Of a DNA stretch of 64,000 bases, positions 34,132 through 42,900 are shown in pieces. Origin of the DNA: an uncultured Sulfitobacter sp. (lineage in GTDB: Bacteria > Pseudomonadota > Alphaproteobacteria > Rhodobacterales > Rhodobacteraceae); contig CALKXT010000084.1 in NCBI GenBank assembly GCA_938003685.1, forward strand, positions 1 to 64,000. The letters are read 5' to 3'. Within the stretch, counting starts at the first letter, position 1; each line of letters starts with the position of its first letter. The translations under genes were made by a program, and so were the position numbers. The notes below the pieces were generated by a model. That model saw only the letters and a list, made by a program, of their open reading frames with translations. It was not told where the DNA came from and did no database searches.

Positions 34132-35370
34132 TTATGTTGCTGCGAAAGCCTGCTCAAAATCGCTTATCAAATCATCAATATCTTCTAATCCCACCGAAAC
34201 GCGTACCAAACCATCTGGAATATTCATGTTTGCGCGGATTTCTGGGCCCAGATCATCATAAATTGTCATGGCCACAGGGATGATCAAGGTACGTGAATCG
34301 CCAAGTCCGGTCGCGCGTACAGGCAGTTCTAGCGCATCCAAAACCTGCACCATCTTTTCAAGGTCGCTGAACTCAAAAGACAGTAACCATGCAGAGGAAG
34401 CAAAGTGTGTCTTTGCGAGGTCATGTTGCGGATGTCCTGCCAACCCCGGATACCGGACATCTGCGACACCTTCTTGCGTGCTTAAAAATTCAGCCAGCTT
34501 GTGTGCTGAGGCACTCGAATGGCGGATACGCATTTCGAGTGTCTCCATGCCAAGGGAGATTAGGTTGGCTTGTTCGGGTGCAAGTGTCGCCCCGAAATCA
34601 CGCAACCCCTTGCGTTTGATCTGTGTTAAACCCCATGTGGCGGGACCATCACCACGGTTGGTTGCATCGATGTTGGGATAACTGCTCCAATCGAAGCATC
34701 CAGTGTCTGTGACCGACCCACCAAGGGCGGCACCATGTCCGGCAATAACTTTGGTCAGAGAATTGATTGAAATGCTCGCATTGACGTTTTTGGGCTGAAA
34801 TAATGCGGGGGACGTGATGGTGTTATCCACGACATACACCAGCCCTTTTTCCTTACAGAGTACGCCGATATTGCTAAGGTCTGGAACTTCTGTTGCTGGA
34901 TTGGAAATGGTTTCAACAAAGACCATGCGTGTGTTGGATTGCAGATGTTCTGCAACATGGCGCACGTCTGAGGCATCAACCAGCGAAACCTCAATGCCAA
35001 AACCTTTCATTGTGTTCAAAATGTTTGCGGTGTTTGCGAATAGGTTTTTACTTGCGATCAGATGATCACCCGCAACTAACAACGAGGTAAAGGTTGCCGC
35101 AATTGCAGCCATCCCTGTGCTAAAGGTGATGGTGCCAATACCGTCCTCCAGCATGTTGATTTTGGCCTCTAGGGCTGATGCGGTTGGGGTGCCGTTGCGC
35201 GAATAATGGAACGCGCCTTTCTTCTTGCCTTGAAAGGATGCAATCAAATCTTCGGTCTTATCAAACCCGTATTGCACAGAGTTGTGGACTGGCTTGCGAA
35301 CTGCACCGTGTTCAACGCCGCCCTGTCGATCAGAGTGGACCAGCCGTGTTGTATTGCCAAGTTTAGGCAT
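34132..35370 (-). CDS. Trans-sulfuration family PLP enzyme (cystathionine gamma-synthase/beta-lyase type)
   Basis: The 412-residue Cys/Met-metabolism PLP enzyme has the YSRNGTPTASALE segment, the FSTGMAAIAA PLP-phosphate loop, VVDNTITSPALFQP with the PLP Asp, and the PLP lysine in SINSLTKVIAGHG. The active-site Tyr common in this family (LYGGT) is replaced by Phe in KNLFANT. That change is known, as I recall, in a subgroup named only 'cystathionine gamma-synthase family protein'. Members use O-acylhomoserine, cystathionine or methionine; which applies here is unknown. Two adjacent ATGs (35373 and 35370) are possible; the inner one is better spaced from AAGGAAG. Confidence 0.83.
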   Translation of the reverse strand: MPKLGNTTRLVHSDRQGGVEHGAVRKPVHNSVQYGFDKTEDLIASFQGKKKGAFHYSRNGTPTASALEAKINMLEDGIGTITFSTGMAAIAATFTSLLVAGDHLIASKNLFANTANILNTMKGFGIEVSLVDASDVRHVAEHLQSNTRMVFVETISNPATEVPDLSNIGVLCKEKGLVYVVDNTITSPALFQPKNVNASISINSLTKVIAGHGAALGGSVTDTGCFDWSSYPNIDATNRGDGPATWGLTQIKRKGLRDFGATLAPEQANLISLGMETLEMRIRHSSASAHKLAEFLSTQEGVADVRYPGLAGHPQHDLAKTHFASSAWLLSFEFSDLEKMVQVLDALELPVRATGLGDSRTLIIPVAMTIYDDLGPEIRANMNIPDGLVRVSVGLEDIDDLISDFEQAFAAT

Positions 35371-35403
35371 CATTCTTCCTTTTCACCCTGTCAAAAGGGA
35401 GCA

Positions 35404-36585
35404 TTACTGCGATGTTGCAGGTAGACGTGCACTTAACACGCGCAACATGTTCTTTCCCATGACTTTTCGAATTTGATCGTCCGGCACATTCTGCGCGCGC
35501 AGTGCCTGTGTCAATGCAGCCATTTCAGATGCATCAAATGCAGTTTCAACAGCGCCATCAAAATCAGATCCAAGGGCCACATGATCTTCACCGATAATGT
35601 CGATTGCAGCAATGATCATACGTGCGACCCCTTCTGGGCTAAAGTCGCCACATGTCACTTCTGACCAAAAACCAATGCCAACGACGCCACCTGTGGCTGC
35701 GATCTGTTGCATCAACGCATCGGGCAGATTTCGTTTGACCGGGCAATGGCCGTGAACCCCGCCGTGGCTAACAACAAGCGGCGTGTCGGTTAACTCAAGA
35801 ACATCGCGCACCACCTGTTCGCTCGAATGTGCCAGATCAATTGTCCAACCAGATTGATCCGCCTGCACAACCAACGCGCGCCCAAATTCCGTTAACCCCT
35901 GTCCGCTGTTACCATGCAGTGACCCACCAACCTCATTGTCGAAAAAATGGTGCAATCCGATCATACGATAGCCTGCGTCCCACAAATCGCTGAGGTTATT
36001 CAGGTCACCTTCGAGTGGGTGCGCCCCTTCTAGCCCAAGGATACCTCCCACAGCTGTGCTGCCTGCCGCACGTGCAGCAAGATGTGTATCAAGGTCAGCT
36101 TTACTTTTGATGATGCTGACCATCTCTGGCGCGCGCTTTTGAAACCTATGCAAGCGCTGTGCGTGATAAAGTGATCGCTCTTTCAGGCTGGTCCATGTGC
36201 GAACGGGCCAAGCCTGTGCAATGGCGAGGGGTGTGATGTTGTCAAAGGTGTCCGCACTGTTGGACACATAATTTTGCCCGGACGGACTTTTGGTCACGGA
36301 CGTAAAAACCTGCACTGCAACATTGCCTTCTTGCAGGCGCGGAAAATCTACCTGCCCGCGGGTGCCACGGACTGTTAGGTCGCGGTTCCAAAGCAAGCTG
36401 TCCGCGTGCAGATCACCAATAATCAGATCATCATGTAACATCTGCGCAGGTGCAGAGACCGTATAGGCCTCATGTTTGATCACATTATTACGCTTATCTT
36501 CTACGTACCCCGGCAGAAAACCCCAGAAAATCCCAGCCGCAGCCAAAGGAATGAAAGTCACAACGCCTAACCCAAGCATCTTCAT
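35404..36585 (-). CDS. Membrane dipeptidase, M19 (renal dipeptidase) family
   Basis: The 393-residue zinc dipeptidase begins with a membrane anchor (MKMLGLGVVTFIPLAAAGIFWGFLPGYV). The binuclear-metal motifs are GDLHADSLLWNRD (HxD), the ILGLEGAHPLEGDLNNL Glu region, GLHHFFDNEVGGSLHG, VVSHGGVHGHCPVKRNLPD and LGSDFDGAVETAFD. It would act at the periplasmic face on dipeptides, possibly D-amino acid or modified dipeptides. ATG 36585 has AGGA seven bases upstream; the frame reaches 36738 without a better signal. It starts 30 nt upstream of the PLP-enzyme gene in the same direction and may be co-transcribed with it. Confidence 0.87.
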   Translation of the reverse strand: MKMLGLGVVTFIPLAAAGIFWGFLPGYVEDKRNNVIKHEAYTVSAPAQMLHDDLIIGDLHADSLLWNRDLTVRGTRGQVDFPRLQEGNVAVQVFTSVTKSPSGQNYVSNSADTFDNITPLAIAQAWPVRTWTSLKERSLYHAQRLHRFQKRAPEMVSIIKSKADLDTHLAARAAGSTAVGGILGLEGAHPLEGDLNNLSDLWDAGYRMIGLHHFFDNEVGGSLHGNSGQGLTEFGRALVVQADQSGWTIDLAHSSEQVVRDVLELTDTPLVVSHGGVHGHCPVKRNLPDALMQQIAATGGVVGIGFWSEVTCGDFSPEGVARMIIAAIDIIGEDHVALGSDFDGAVETAFDASEMAALTQALRAQNVPDDQIRKVMGKNMLRVLSARLPATSQ

Positions 36586-36836
36586 AAACCGATCCTGTGA
36601 TGTTCTCGTTTCTGAATATTTAGACCCTTGACGTACACCCGTAGCGAAAAGTGAGTAAGAGAGAACGCGTGCGAATGGTATACATCGGCACAACATGGCT
36701 GATGCTAAAGTTCCGACCACATTCAAGTGCGCGTGCAAACAAGGTATGTAATAGGTGCTGCAATATACTGCCGCCGCCCTTCGACATTGGTGCGGGCATC
36801 AAAATGATAACGTCTTTAGCCACGCACTATCTAAGT

Positions 36837-37241
36837 TTACTCAGCAACCTCAATATGTGCCGTGGCCTCAATCTCTAGCAGCGCTTCGTCTTCTACAAGA
36901 CCCGCAACCACCAGCATAGACATGGCCGGGAAATGACGCCCCAAGACGCGGCGATAAACTCCACCAACCTCACGTTGACGCGCGACATATTCTTTTTTGT
37001 TGATCACAAACCATGTCAGTCGCGTTATGTCTTCTGCGCGGCCCCCGGCGGCGTGCACGACATCAAGAATATTGCGCAGCGCCTGTTCCATCTGACCGAT
37101 AAAATCATGCGTTTCAAATTTCTGATCCGCCGTCCATCCGATTTGCCCCCCGACATAAAGCGTGCCGTCGCGCGTCAGCATGCCATTGGCATAGCCCTTG
37201 GCTGGTGCCCATCCATCTGGCTGAATTACTGTGTTGGTCAT
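36837..37241 (-). CDS. RidA-family (YjgF/UK114) enamine/imine deaminase
   Basis: The 134-residue protein is a trimeric RidA-type hydrolase (QPDGWAPAKGYANGMLTRDGTLYVGGQIGW, ALRNILDVVHAAGGRAEDITRLTWFV, FPAMSMLVVAGLVEDEALLEIEATAHI). RidA proteins hydrolyse reactive enamines and imines to ketones and ammonia. As the last gene of an aminobenzoyl-CoA operon it may release the amino group from the 2-amino-5-oxo-cyclohexene intermediate; this link is inference. ATG 37241 has GGAG eight bases upstream and overlaps the thioesterase stop by four bases. Confidence 0.86.
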   Translation of the reverse strand: MTNTVIQPDGWAPAKGYANGMLTRDGTLYVGGQIGWTADQKFETHDFIGQMEQALRNILDVVHAAGGRAEDITRLTWFVINKKEYVARQREVGGVYRRVLGRHFPAMSMLVVAGLVEDEALLEIEATAHIEVAE

Positions 37242-37642
37242 GTGTCGCTCCGAAGGTAAGGGGAAATGGCATTGCGGATGGCCTCTGGCCACTTTTCAGG
37301 TCGACCAGATGCGTTGATATAAACAAGCGTCGATTCAGCGCTGAAGCGTTGTTCGGCGTCAGTGGCCGCACGAACAGATAGATTCAAGCTGGTTGTCCCG
37401 ATGCGAACAACCTCCAGCGTCATCTCAAGCTGGTCTCCATGACGGCTTGGGGCGTGAAAGGTCGTTGAAATCTGGGCTGTTGGCACCGCTGCTTCTTTGT
37501 GCAGGGTTTCGAACGGCGCACCAATCTCAAAAAAGAAGGCTTCAATGCAGTCGTTGATCATCTCAAAGTAACGTGGGTAAAAGACGATTCCCGCCGGGTC
37601 ACAATGCTTGAACAGCACTTTCTGAGGCATCAAAAACTGCAT
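37238..37642 (-). CDS. Acyl-CoA thioesterase, 4-hydroxybenzoyl-CoA thioesterase family
   Basis: The 134-residue hotdog-fold protein carries the 4HBT motif HCDPAGIVFYPRYFEMINDCIEAFF, whose Asp is the usual catalytic residue. It likely hydrolyses an aryl- or alicyclic-CoA dead-end product and recovers CoA. It shares one base with the ligase stop and overlaps the RidA gene by four bases. Confidence 0.87.
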   Translation of the reverse strand: MQFLMPQKVLFKHCDPAGIVFYPRYFEMINDCIEAFFFEIGAPFETLHKEAAVPTAQISTTFHAPSRHGDQLEMTLEVVRIGTTSLNLSVRAATDAEQRFSAESTLVYINASGRPEKWPEAIRNAISPYLRSDT

Positions 37643-39258
37643 CAGTTTTGGTCCTTTAGCAAGAAACGCTGAATTTTGCCTGTCTGCGTCTTTGGCAGCG
37701 CATCCACAAACCGGATGTCGCGTGGGTATTTGTAAGGGGCAATCATCGCTTTGACGTGATCTTGCAGCATCTTTGTTGTGTCTTGTGTCGGGCTGCCATC
37801 AGCCAAAACCACATGGGCTTGCACGACCATGCCGCGTTCCTCGTTTGGGGCACCGATCACAGCACATTCGGACACGGCTGGATGGGCAAGCAAGGCCGCC
37901 TCAACTTCTGGTCCTGCGATGTTATAGCCTGACGAGATGATCATATCGTCATTGCGGGCTGCAAAGTGCAGATACCCGTCGGCGTCCATCCTGAAAGCAT
38001 CTCCAGTGACGTTCCACCCGTCCAAAACATAACCCGCTTGGCGATCATCGTTGAGGTACCGACATCCGGTTGGTCCGCGCACGGCTAGCCTCCCAACATC
38101 GCCATGGGGTAGTTCAGCCCCGTCTTCGCCAATTATCTTGGCCTCATACCCCGTGACGGGACGACCTGTGCAGGATGGTCTGTGATCATCAAAGCGATTG
38201 GAAATAAAGATGTGCAACATTTCGGTTGCCCCAATGCCATCCAACATTGGTTTGCCGGTTTTTGCGATCCAATCGTCATAGACCGGTGCGGGCAGCGTTT
38301 CACCTGCGGACACTGCTGCGCGCAAACTACTTAGGTCTGCACCCTGCTCCATCGCGGCCAACATCGCGCGATATGCTGTTGGGGCCGTGAAGCAAACGGT
38401 GGCTTTGTATTTCTGAATGATCTCAATCATGTTCGGTGGTGATGCGTTTTCCAGCAACGTCGCTGTGGCACCAAACCGCAAAGGAAATATCGCCAACCCG
38501 CCAAGGCCAAAGGTAAAGGCCAGTGGTGGAGAGCCAACAAAGACGTCGTCCGGCTGCACCTGCAAGACTTCGCGCGCATAGCCGTCTGCGACAATCAACA
38601 AATCCCGGTGAAAGTGCATCGTCGCTTTGGGTGATCCGGTTGTGCCTGATGTGAACCCCAGCAGAGCCACATCATCGCGCCCGGTTGGAACGGCCTCAAA
38701 TTTGACTGATTTTTCAAGGGCACGGCGATCCAGCGTGGCCTCATGGTTTGAGGTCCCGTCAAAATCAATCACATGCTTCAAGTAGGTGCTGTCCGCGTGG
38801 CAGGCTTCCATTTCTTCAAGCAACCGCGCATCGCACAAGGCATGGGTGATCTCGGCCTTATCAACGATCTGACCCAGTTCTGCGGCGCGTAGCATCGGCA
38901 TTGTGTTCACCACCACGGCCCCTGCTTTGGTCGCGGCCAGCCAGCATGCGACCATTGCTGGGTTGTTGGCGGATCGAATAAGCACGCGGTTGCCCGGTTG
39001 CACACCGTAATCTTCAACCAGAACATGGGCCAGCCGATTGGTCCAATCTGTGAGTTCTTTATAGGTGCGTTGACGTCCATTCCCGATCAGGGCCGTGTTG
39101 TCACCAAAGCCTTTTGCAACCATCGCATCCGTCAGTTCAACAGCCGCATTCAACTGCTCAGGATAGTCAAACCCCTCTAGATTGAACTCTGGCCAACTCT
39201 CAACGGGTGGCAGGTTATCGCGGGTAAATGTGTCGGTGTGGGCGCTGGGACTTAACAT
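37642..39258 (-). CDS. Aryl-CoA ligase, 2-aminobenzoate/benzoate-CoA ligase family
   Basis: The 538-residue ANL-superfamily enzyme activates an aromatic acid to its CoA thioester. The AMP-binding P-loop is GFTSGTTGSPKATMHFHRD; GIGATEMLHIF, the YVLDGWNVTGDAF hinge Asp and the C-terminal catalytic Lys in LPKTQTGKIQRFLL are in place. With the flavin monooxygenase/reductase at the head of the operon, 2-aminobenzoate (anthranilate) is the best substrate guess, salicylate or benzoate next. It lies 3 nt after the cupin gene. Confidence 0.86.
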   Translation of the reverse strand: MLSPSAHTDTFTRDNLPPVESWPEFNLEGFDYPEQLNAAVELTDAMVAKGFGDNTALIGNGRQRTYKELTDWTNRLAHVLVEDYGVQPGNRVLIRSANNPAMVACWLAATKAGAVVVNTMPMLRAAELGQIVDKAEITHALCDARLLEEMEACHADSTYLKHVIDFDGTSNHEATLDRRALEKSVKFEAVPTGRDDVALLGFTSGTTGSPKATMHFHRDLLIVADGYAREVLQVQPDDVFVGSPPLAFTFGLGGLAIFPLRFGATATLLENASPPNMIEIIQKYKATVCFTAPTAYRAMLAAMEQGADLSSLRAAVSAGETLPAPVYDDWIAKTGKPMLDGIGATEMLHIFISNRFDDHRPSCTGRPVTGYEAKIIGEDGAELPHGDVGRLAVRGPTGCRYLNDDRQAGYVLDGWNVTGDAFRMDADGYLHFAARNDDMIISSGYNIAGPEVEAALLAHPAVSECAVIGAPNEERGMVVQAHVVLADGSPTQDTTKMLQDHVKAMIAPYKYPRDIRFVDALPKTQTGKIQRFLLKDQN

Positions 39259-39261
39259 GAT

Positions 39262-39711
39262 TTACTCGTTCGCTTCTGGGGGCAAGAAATCAACGTCATG
39301 CTGCGCCGATACTTTAACGACCTGTTCGACATCGGTCATCTCATCAAGCTGTTCAAACAAGTCTTTCAATTTCCCCATGGGTGACACCCAAAATAGCGCG
39401 CGACAGGGTTTGTCGGACTTGTTGAAATAACCGTGCGGGATCCCCCGTGGCATGCGCACAACATCACCGGCGTAGGCTTTGCTCCAGACGCCATCCAATT
39501 TCAGATCAAGTTCGCCCTCTTGCACCAAAATAAATTCATCTTGGGTGGGGTGGATATGGACAGGCACAAAATCACCGGGATTTGAATTTGTCTCAAACGC
39601 GAAAGTGGACTCACCTACGGCCTTTGGAAAATAGGTCTGGCCCAAGATGTTCCAAGTTGTGTTTGCAAATCCGACACCGTTTTTCGTGATGCCTTTTTCA
39701 AGATCAGTCAT
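39262..39711 (-). CDS. Cupin-domain protein of the aminobenzoyl-CoA operon
   Basis: The 149-residue single cupin has the metal-binding motif 1 (PVHIHPTQDEFILVQEGELDLKL: His, His, Glu) and motif 2 (MPRGIPHGYFNKSDKP: His), so a metal centre is plausible. I cannot assign a reaction. Position between the acyl-CoA dehydrogenase and ligase genes ties it to the aromatic pathway, perhaps as an isomerase or dioxygenase-like helper. Confidence 0.78.
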   Translation of the reverse strand: MTDLEKGITKNGVGFANTTWNILGQTYFPKAVGESTFAFETNSNPGDFVPVHIHPTQDEFILVQEGELDLKLDGVWSKAYAGDVVRMPRGIPHGYFNKSDKPCRALFWVSPMGKLKDLFEQLDEMTDVEQVVKVSAQHDVDFLPPEANE

Positions 39712-39735
39712 GTGTTCTTCTCCCTTAATGTGCGC

Positions 39736-40887
39736 CTATTGGCCCAAAGTTTGCCGTGCAATAATCACGCGCTGGACGTCTGACGCGCCCTCATAGATGC
39801 GCAGTGCACGAATTTCGCGGTACAGTTTTTCCACCGTTTCACCCGACCTCACACCGTCGCCGCCGTGCAGTTGCACAGCACGATCAATAACTTTTTGCGC
39901 CTGATCGGTTGAGAACAGTTTTGCCATCGCCGCCTCGCGGGTGACACGCGGTGCGCCATTGTCCTTGGCCCATGCCGCGCGGTAAATCAGCAGGGCACTG
40001 GCGTCGATATCAACGGCCATATCTGCGATGTGGCCTTGCACCATCTGCAAATCAAACAAGGGTGCGCCTTGTACATGGCGGGTTGTTACGCGCGCCAATG
40101 CTTCATCCAACGCGCGCCGGGCAAAGCCAAGCGCGGCGGCCGCTACTGTGGAACGGAAGACATCAAGCACCGACATTGCAATCTTGAAGCCTGATCCGCT
40201 GTCGCCAATCAGCGCGGATGCAGGCACGCGGCAATCATTGAAACCTAGGGTCGCTAGGGGATGTGGCGCGATGGTTTCCAGTCGTTCAATGACATCCAAT
40301 CCGGGCGTATCTGCGGGTACGACAAATGCCGACAAACCGCGCGCGCCGGGACCTTCACCAGTGCGGGCAAAAACCGTGTAAACATCAGCAATACCACCAT
40401 TACTGATCCATGTTTTTTCACCGTTCAAGACATAGCTGTCACCATCTAGCGTCGCTGTCATAGTTGAATTGGCCACGTCTGACCCTGATTGCGGTTCGGT
40501 GAGGGCAAAGGCAGAAATCGCAGTGCCGTTGCGCACTTTGGGCAGCCATTCCTGTTTTTGGGCGTCCGTGCCAAACAGTGAAATTGCCCCAGTGCCGAGA
40601 CCCTGCATCGCAAAGGCAAAATCAGCCAACCCATCATGGCGCGCCAATGTTTCGCGGATCAGACACAATGTACGCACGTCCAGCGTGCCTGTGCCTGTGG
40701 GATCAACCGCTGCATGTTCCAGCCAGCCATCTTTGCCCAAAGCCGATACAATGGCGCGGCAGGCTGCATCCGTATCGCTGTGATCAATCTCTGCCAGATG
40801 TTGCGCGGCCCAAGTATCTAACCCGGTTGCAAGCGCACGGTGGCGATCCTCAAAGAACGGCCAGCTTAAGAATGAAGTATCTGGCAT
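39736..40887 (-). CDS. Acyl-CoA dehydrogenase
   Basis: The 383-residue FAD enzyme has the ACAD signatures [16 protein letters not shown] and [31 protein letters not shown], with the Glu in IYEGAS at the catalytic-base position. In this operon it would oxidise an alicyclic CoA-thioester after ring reduction and opening. It shares one base with the enoyl-CoA hydratase stop. Confidence 0.88.
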   Translation of the reverse strand: MPDTSFLSWPFFEDRHRALATGLDTWAAQHLAEIDHSDTDAACRAIVSALGKDGWLEHAAVDPTGTGTLDVRTLCLIRETLARHDGLADFAFAMQGLGTGAISLFGTDAQKQEWLPKVRNGTAISAFALTEPQSGSDVANSTMTATLDGDSYVLNGEKTWISNGGIADVYTVFARTGEGPGARGLSAFVVPADTPGLDVIERLETIAPHPLATLGFNDCRVPASALIGDSGSGFKIAMSVLDVFRSTVAAAALGFARRALDEALARVTTRHVQGAPLFDLQMVQGHIADMAVDIDASALLIYRAAWAKDNGAPRVTREAAMAKLFSTDQAQKVIDRAVQLHGGDGVRSGETVEKLYREIRALRIYEGASDVQRVIIARQTLGQ

Positions 40888-41693
40888 CAGTTCCCCTCAA
40901 ACACAGGTTTTTCTTTGGCGACGAAAGCGTTATAGGCCCGCTCAAAATCGGCTGTCTGCATGCAAATGGCTTGCGCCTGTGCCTCGGCTTCAATCGCTTG
41001 TTCGATCGACATGGACCATTCCTGCGCCAACATCGTCTTGGTCATCATGTTACCAAAGTTGGGGCCCGCCGCGATACGTGTCGCCATGCTGGTCGCCTCT
41101 GATAATACCGCGTCCGCGGGCACAACCTTGTTGTGAAACCCCCATGCATGTCCTTCATCCGCAGACATTGATCGCCCAGTGTATAGCAGCTCTGCCGCCC
41201 GTCCCTGCCCGATGATACGCGGCAAGATCGCGCACGCACCCATGTCACACCCCGCAAGGCCGACGCGCGTAAACAAGAACGCCACTTTGGCTTCAGGCGT
41301 TGCAACGCGTAAATCGGATGCCATCGCAATGATGGCCCCCGCGCCCACACAAATACCGTCGATGGCCGCAATTACCGGCTTGCCGCAATTCACAATCGCT
41401 TTGACCAGATCACCGGTCATGCGGGTGAAATTAAGCAGTTCTTTCATCGACATTTTGGTCAGGGGGCCGATGATGTCATGCACATCCCCACCAGAACTAA
41501 AGTTCCCACCATTCGAGGCAAAGACAACTGCGTTTACATCGTCCGCGTAGTGCAGATCACGAAACCAATCGCGCAGTTCCGCATAGCTTTCAAATGTCAG
41601 CGGGTTTTTGCGATCAGGACGGTCCAAAGCGACAGTCGCAATGCCATCGGCAATCTCGCATTTAAAGTGTTTAACGTCTGTGCGCATTGTCAT
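40887..41693 (-). CDS. Enoyl-CoA hydratase/isomerase family protein
   Basis: The 268-residue crotonase-fold protein has the oxyanion-hole segments [11 protein letters not shown] and [22 protein letters not shown] and the catalytic region [24 protein letters not shown]. It probably hydrates or hydrolyses a ring-derived CoA intermediate. It overlaps the MarR-gene stop by four bases; starts at 41693 and 41687 are both possible. Confidence 0.86.
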   Translation of the reverse strand: MTMRTDVKHFKCEIADGIATVALDRPDRKNPLTFESYAELRDWFRDLHYADDVNAVVFASNGGNFSSGGDVHDIIGPLTKMSMKELLNFTRMTGDLVKAIVNCGKPVIAAIDGICVGAGAIIAMASDLRVATPEAKVAFLFTRVGLAGCDMGACAILPRIIGQGRAAELLYTGRSMSADEGHAWGFHNKVVPADAVLSEATSMATRIAAGPNFGNMMTKTMLAQEWSMSIEQAIEAEAQAQAICMQTADFERAYNAFVAKEKPVFEGN

Positions 41694-42163
41694 TTTTTGT
41701 CCTCATTTAAACTGGCCTCAAGCTGTTCGAGCCGCATACCAATGTCGCGCGCAGCGTCCGGTGAAAAGTCACTCAACATCTCGTCGATCCACGCTTCATG
41801 GGCGGTCGCTTGGCGTGCAAATTCTTCTTGTCCGCGCCGCGTCAATCGCACAACGGATGCACGCCGATCACCGGGCACAGGCACACGGATCAACAGCCCA
41901 TCCTCCGATAAACGATCCACGATGCCCGTCACATTTCCATTTGAAACCCGCAGAACGCCGGAAAGATGGCTCATCTTTAAGCCATCTTCAAATCGTGACA
42001 GTGCTGCCATCACGTCAAACCGGGGTAGTGTTGTTGCAAATTCCTTGCGCAGGTTCTCGCGGATTGTTGCCTCAATGGTGCGGCTTGATTTCAAAAACCG
42101 CAGCCAAAGGCGAAGCCGCTCTTTTGATGGGGTTTCTGGTTCATCTTGGGGATCAAGGTGCAT
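41690..42163 (-). CDS. MarR-family transcriptional regulator
   Basis: A 157-residue winged-helix regulator: [63 protein letters not shown], with the MarR wing in DRRASVV. Being encoded within the operon, it probably represses it until an aryl-CoA or the acid binds, as known for BadR/related MarR proteins of aromatic pathways. The palindrome at 45249-45275 in the divergent promoter is a candidate site. It starts one base inside the SDR stop. Confidence 0.88.
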   Translation of the reverse strand: MHLDPQDEPETPSKERLRLWLRFLKSSRTIEATIRENLRKEFATTLPRFDVMAALSRFEDGLKMSHLSGVLRVSNGNVTGIVDRLSEDGLLIRVPVPGDRRASVVRLTRRGQEEFARQATAHEAWIDEMLSDFSPDAARDIGMRLEQLEASLNEDKK

Positions 42164-42900
42164 TAGATTTCTCCGCCCGACAGGCTAAGGGCATGTCCAT
42201 TCACGGACCGCGCGGCATCTGAACACAGCCAAAGCGCGGTTGCCGCAACTTCATCGGTTTGAATGAAACGACGTTGCGGGTTGTTCTTGGTCAGCGACTT
42301 TACGGCATCCTCTGCGCTCATCCCGGTTTTTTCGATGATATTTGCGATGGAACGCTCCAACAGTGGCGTTTCAATAAAGCCGGGGCAGATCGCATTGACG
42401 GTAATCCCGGTCGCGGCAAGTTCCAATGCCAGCGCCCGTGTCAGCCCCACAACACCGTGTTTTGCCGCGCAATACCCTGCAACATATGGATATCCTTTGA
42501 GGCCCGCTGTGGATGCAATGGCGATCATACGCCCCGCTTTTGCGGCTTTCATATCAGGCAAAGCGGCCTGCCAGACGTTAAAAACACCTGTCAGGTTTAC
42601 GTCGGTCATTGCGGTTAGATCATCTGCGGTCATCTTGGCAAACGGCACAGATTTCGCCGCGCCAGCATTGGCAATTACAGCTGTAATTGGCCCCTGATCA
42701 TCGCGCGCGGCGTCAAACGCGGCCCTCACAGCCTCAGCATCCGTGACATCGCAAATCTGGTAGGGCAGATCTTGCGCCTGCAAGGTCACTTCGGTTCTGC
42801 CAAGGATCGTCACCTTGTGGCCCGCTTTAGCAAATTGCTGTGCGGTTTCGGCCCCGACACCTGTACCACCACCAGAGATTATGACGTGTGAGTCAGTCAT
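42163..42900 (-). CDS. Short-chain dehydrogenase/reductase
   Basis: A 245-residue classical SDR: NAD(P) motif [16 protein letters not shown] motif VIANAGAA, catalytic Ser in [11 protein letters not shown] and Tyr/Lys in YCAAKHGVV. It likely oxidises or reduces a hydroxyl of the dearomatised CoA intermediate. I place the start at ATG 42900, overlapping the monooxygenase stop by four bases; the longer frame to 42942 would run inside that gene. Confidence 0.88.
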   Translation of the reverse strand: MTDSHVIISGGGTGVGAETAQQFAKAGHKVTILGRTEVTLQAQDLPYQICDVTDAEAVRAAFDAARDDQGPITAVIANAGAAKSVPFAKMTADDLTAMTDVNLTGVFNVWQAALPDMKAAKAGRMIAIASTAGLKGYPYVAGYCAAKHGVVGLTRALALELAATGITVNAICPGFIETPLLERSIANIIEKTGMSAEDAVKSLTKNNPQRRFIQTDEVAATALWLCSDAARSVNGHALSLSGGEI

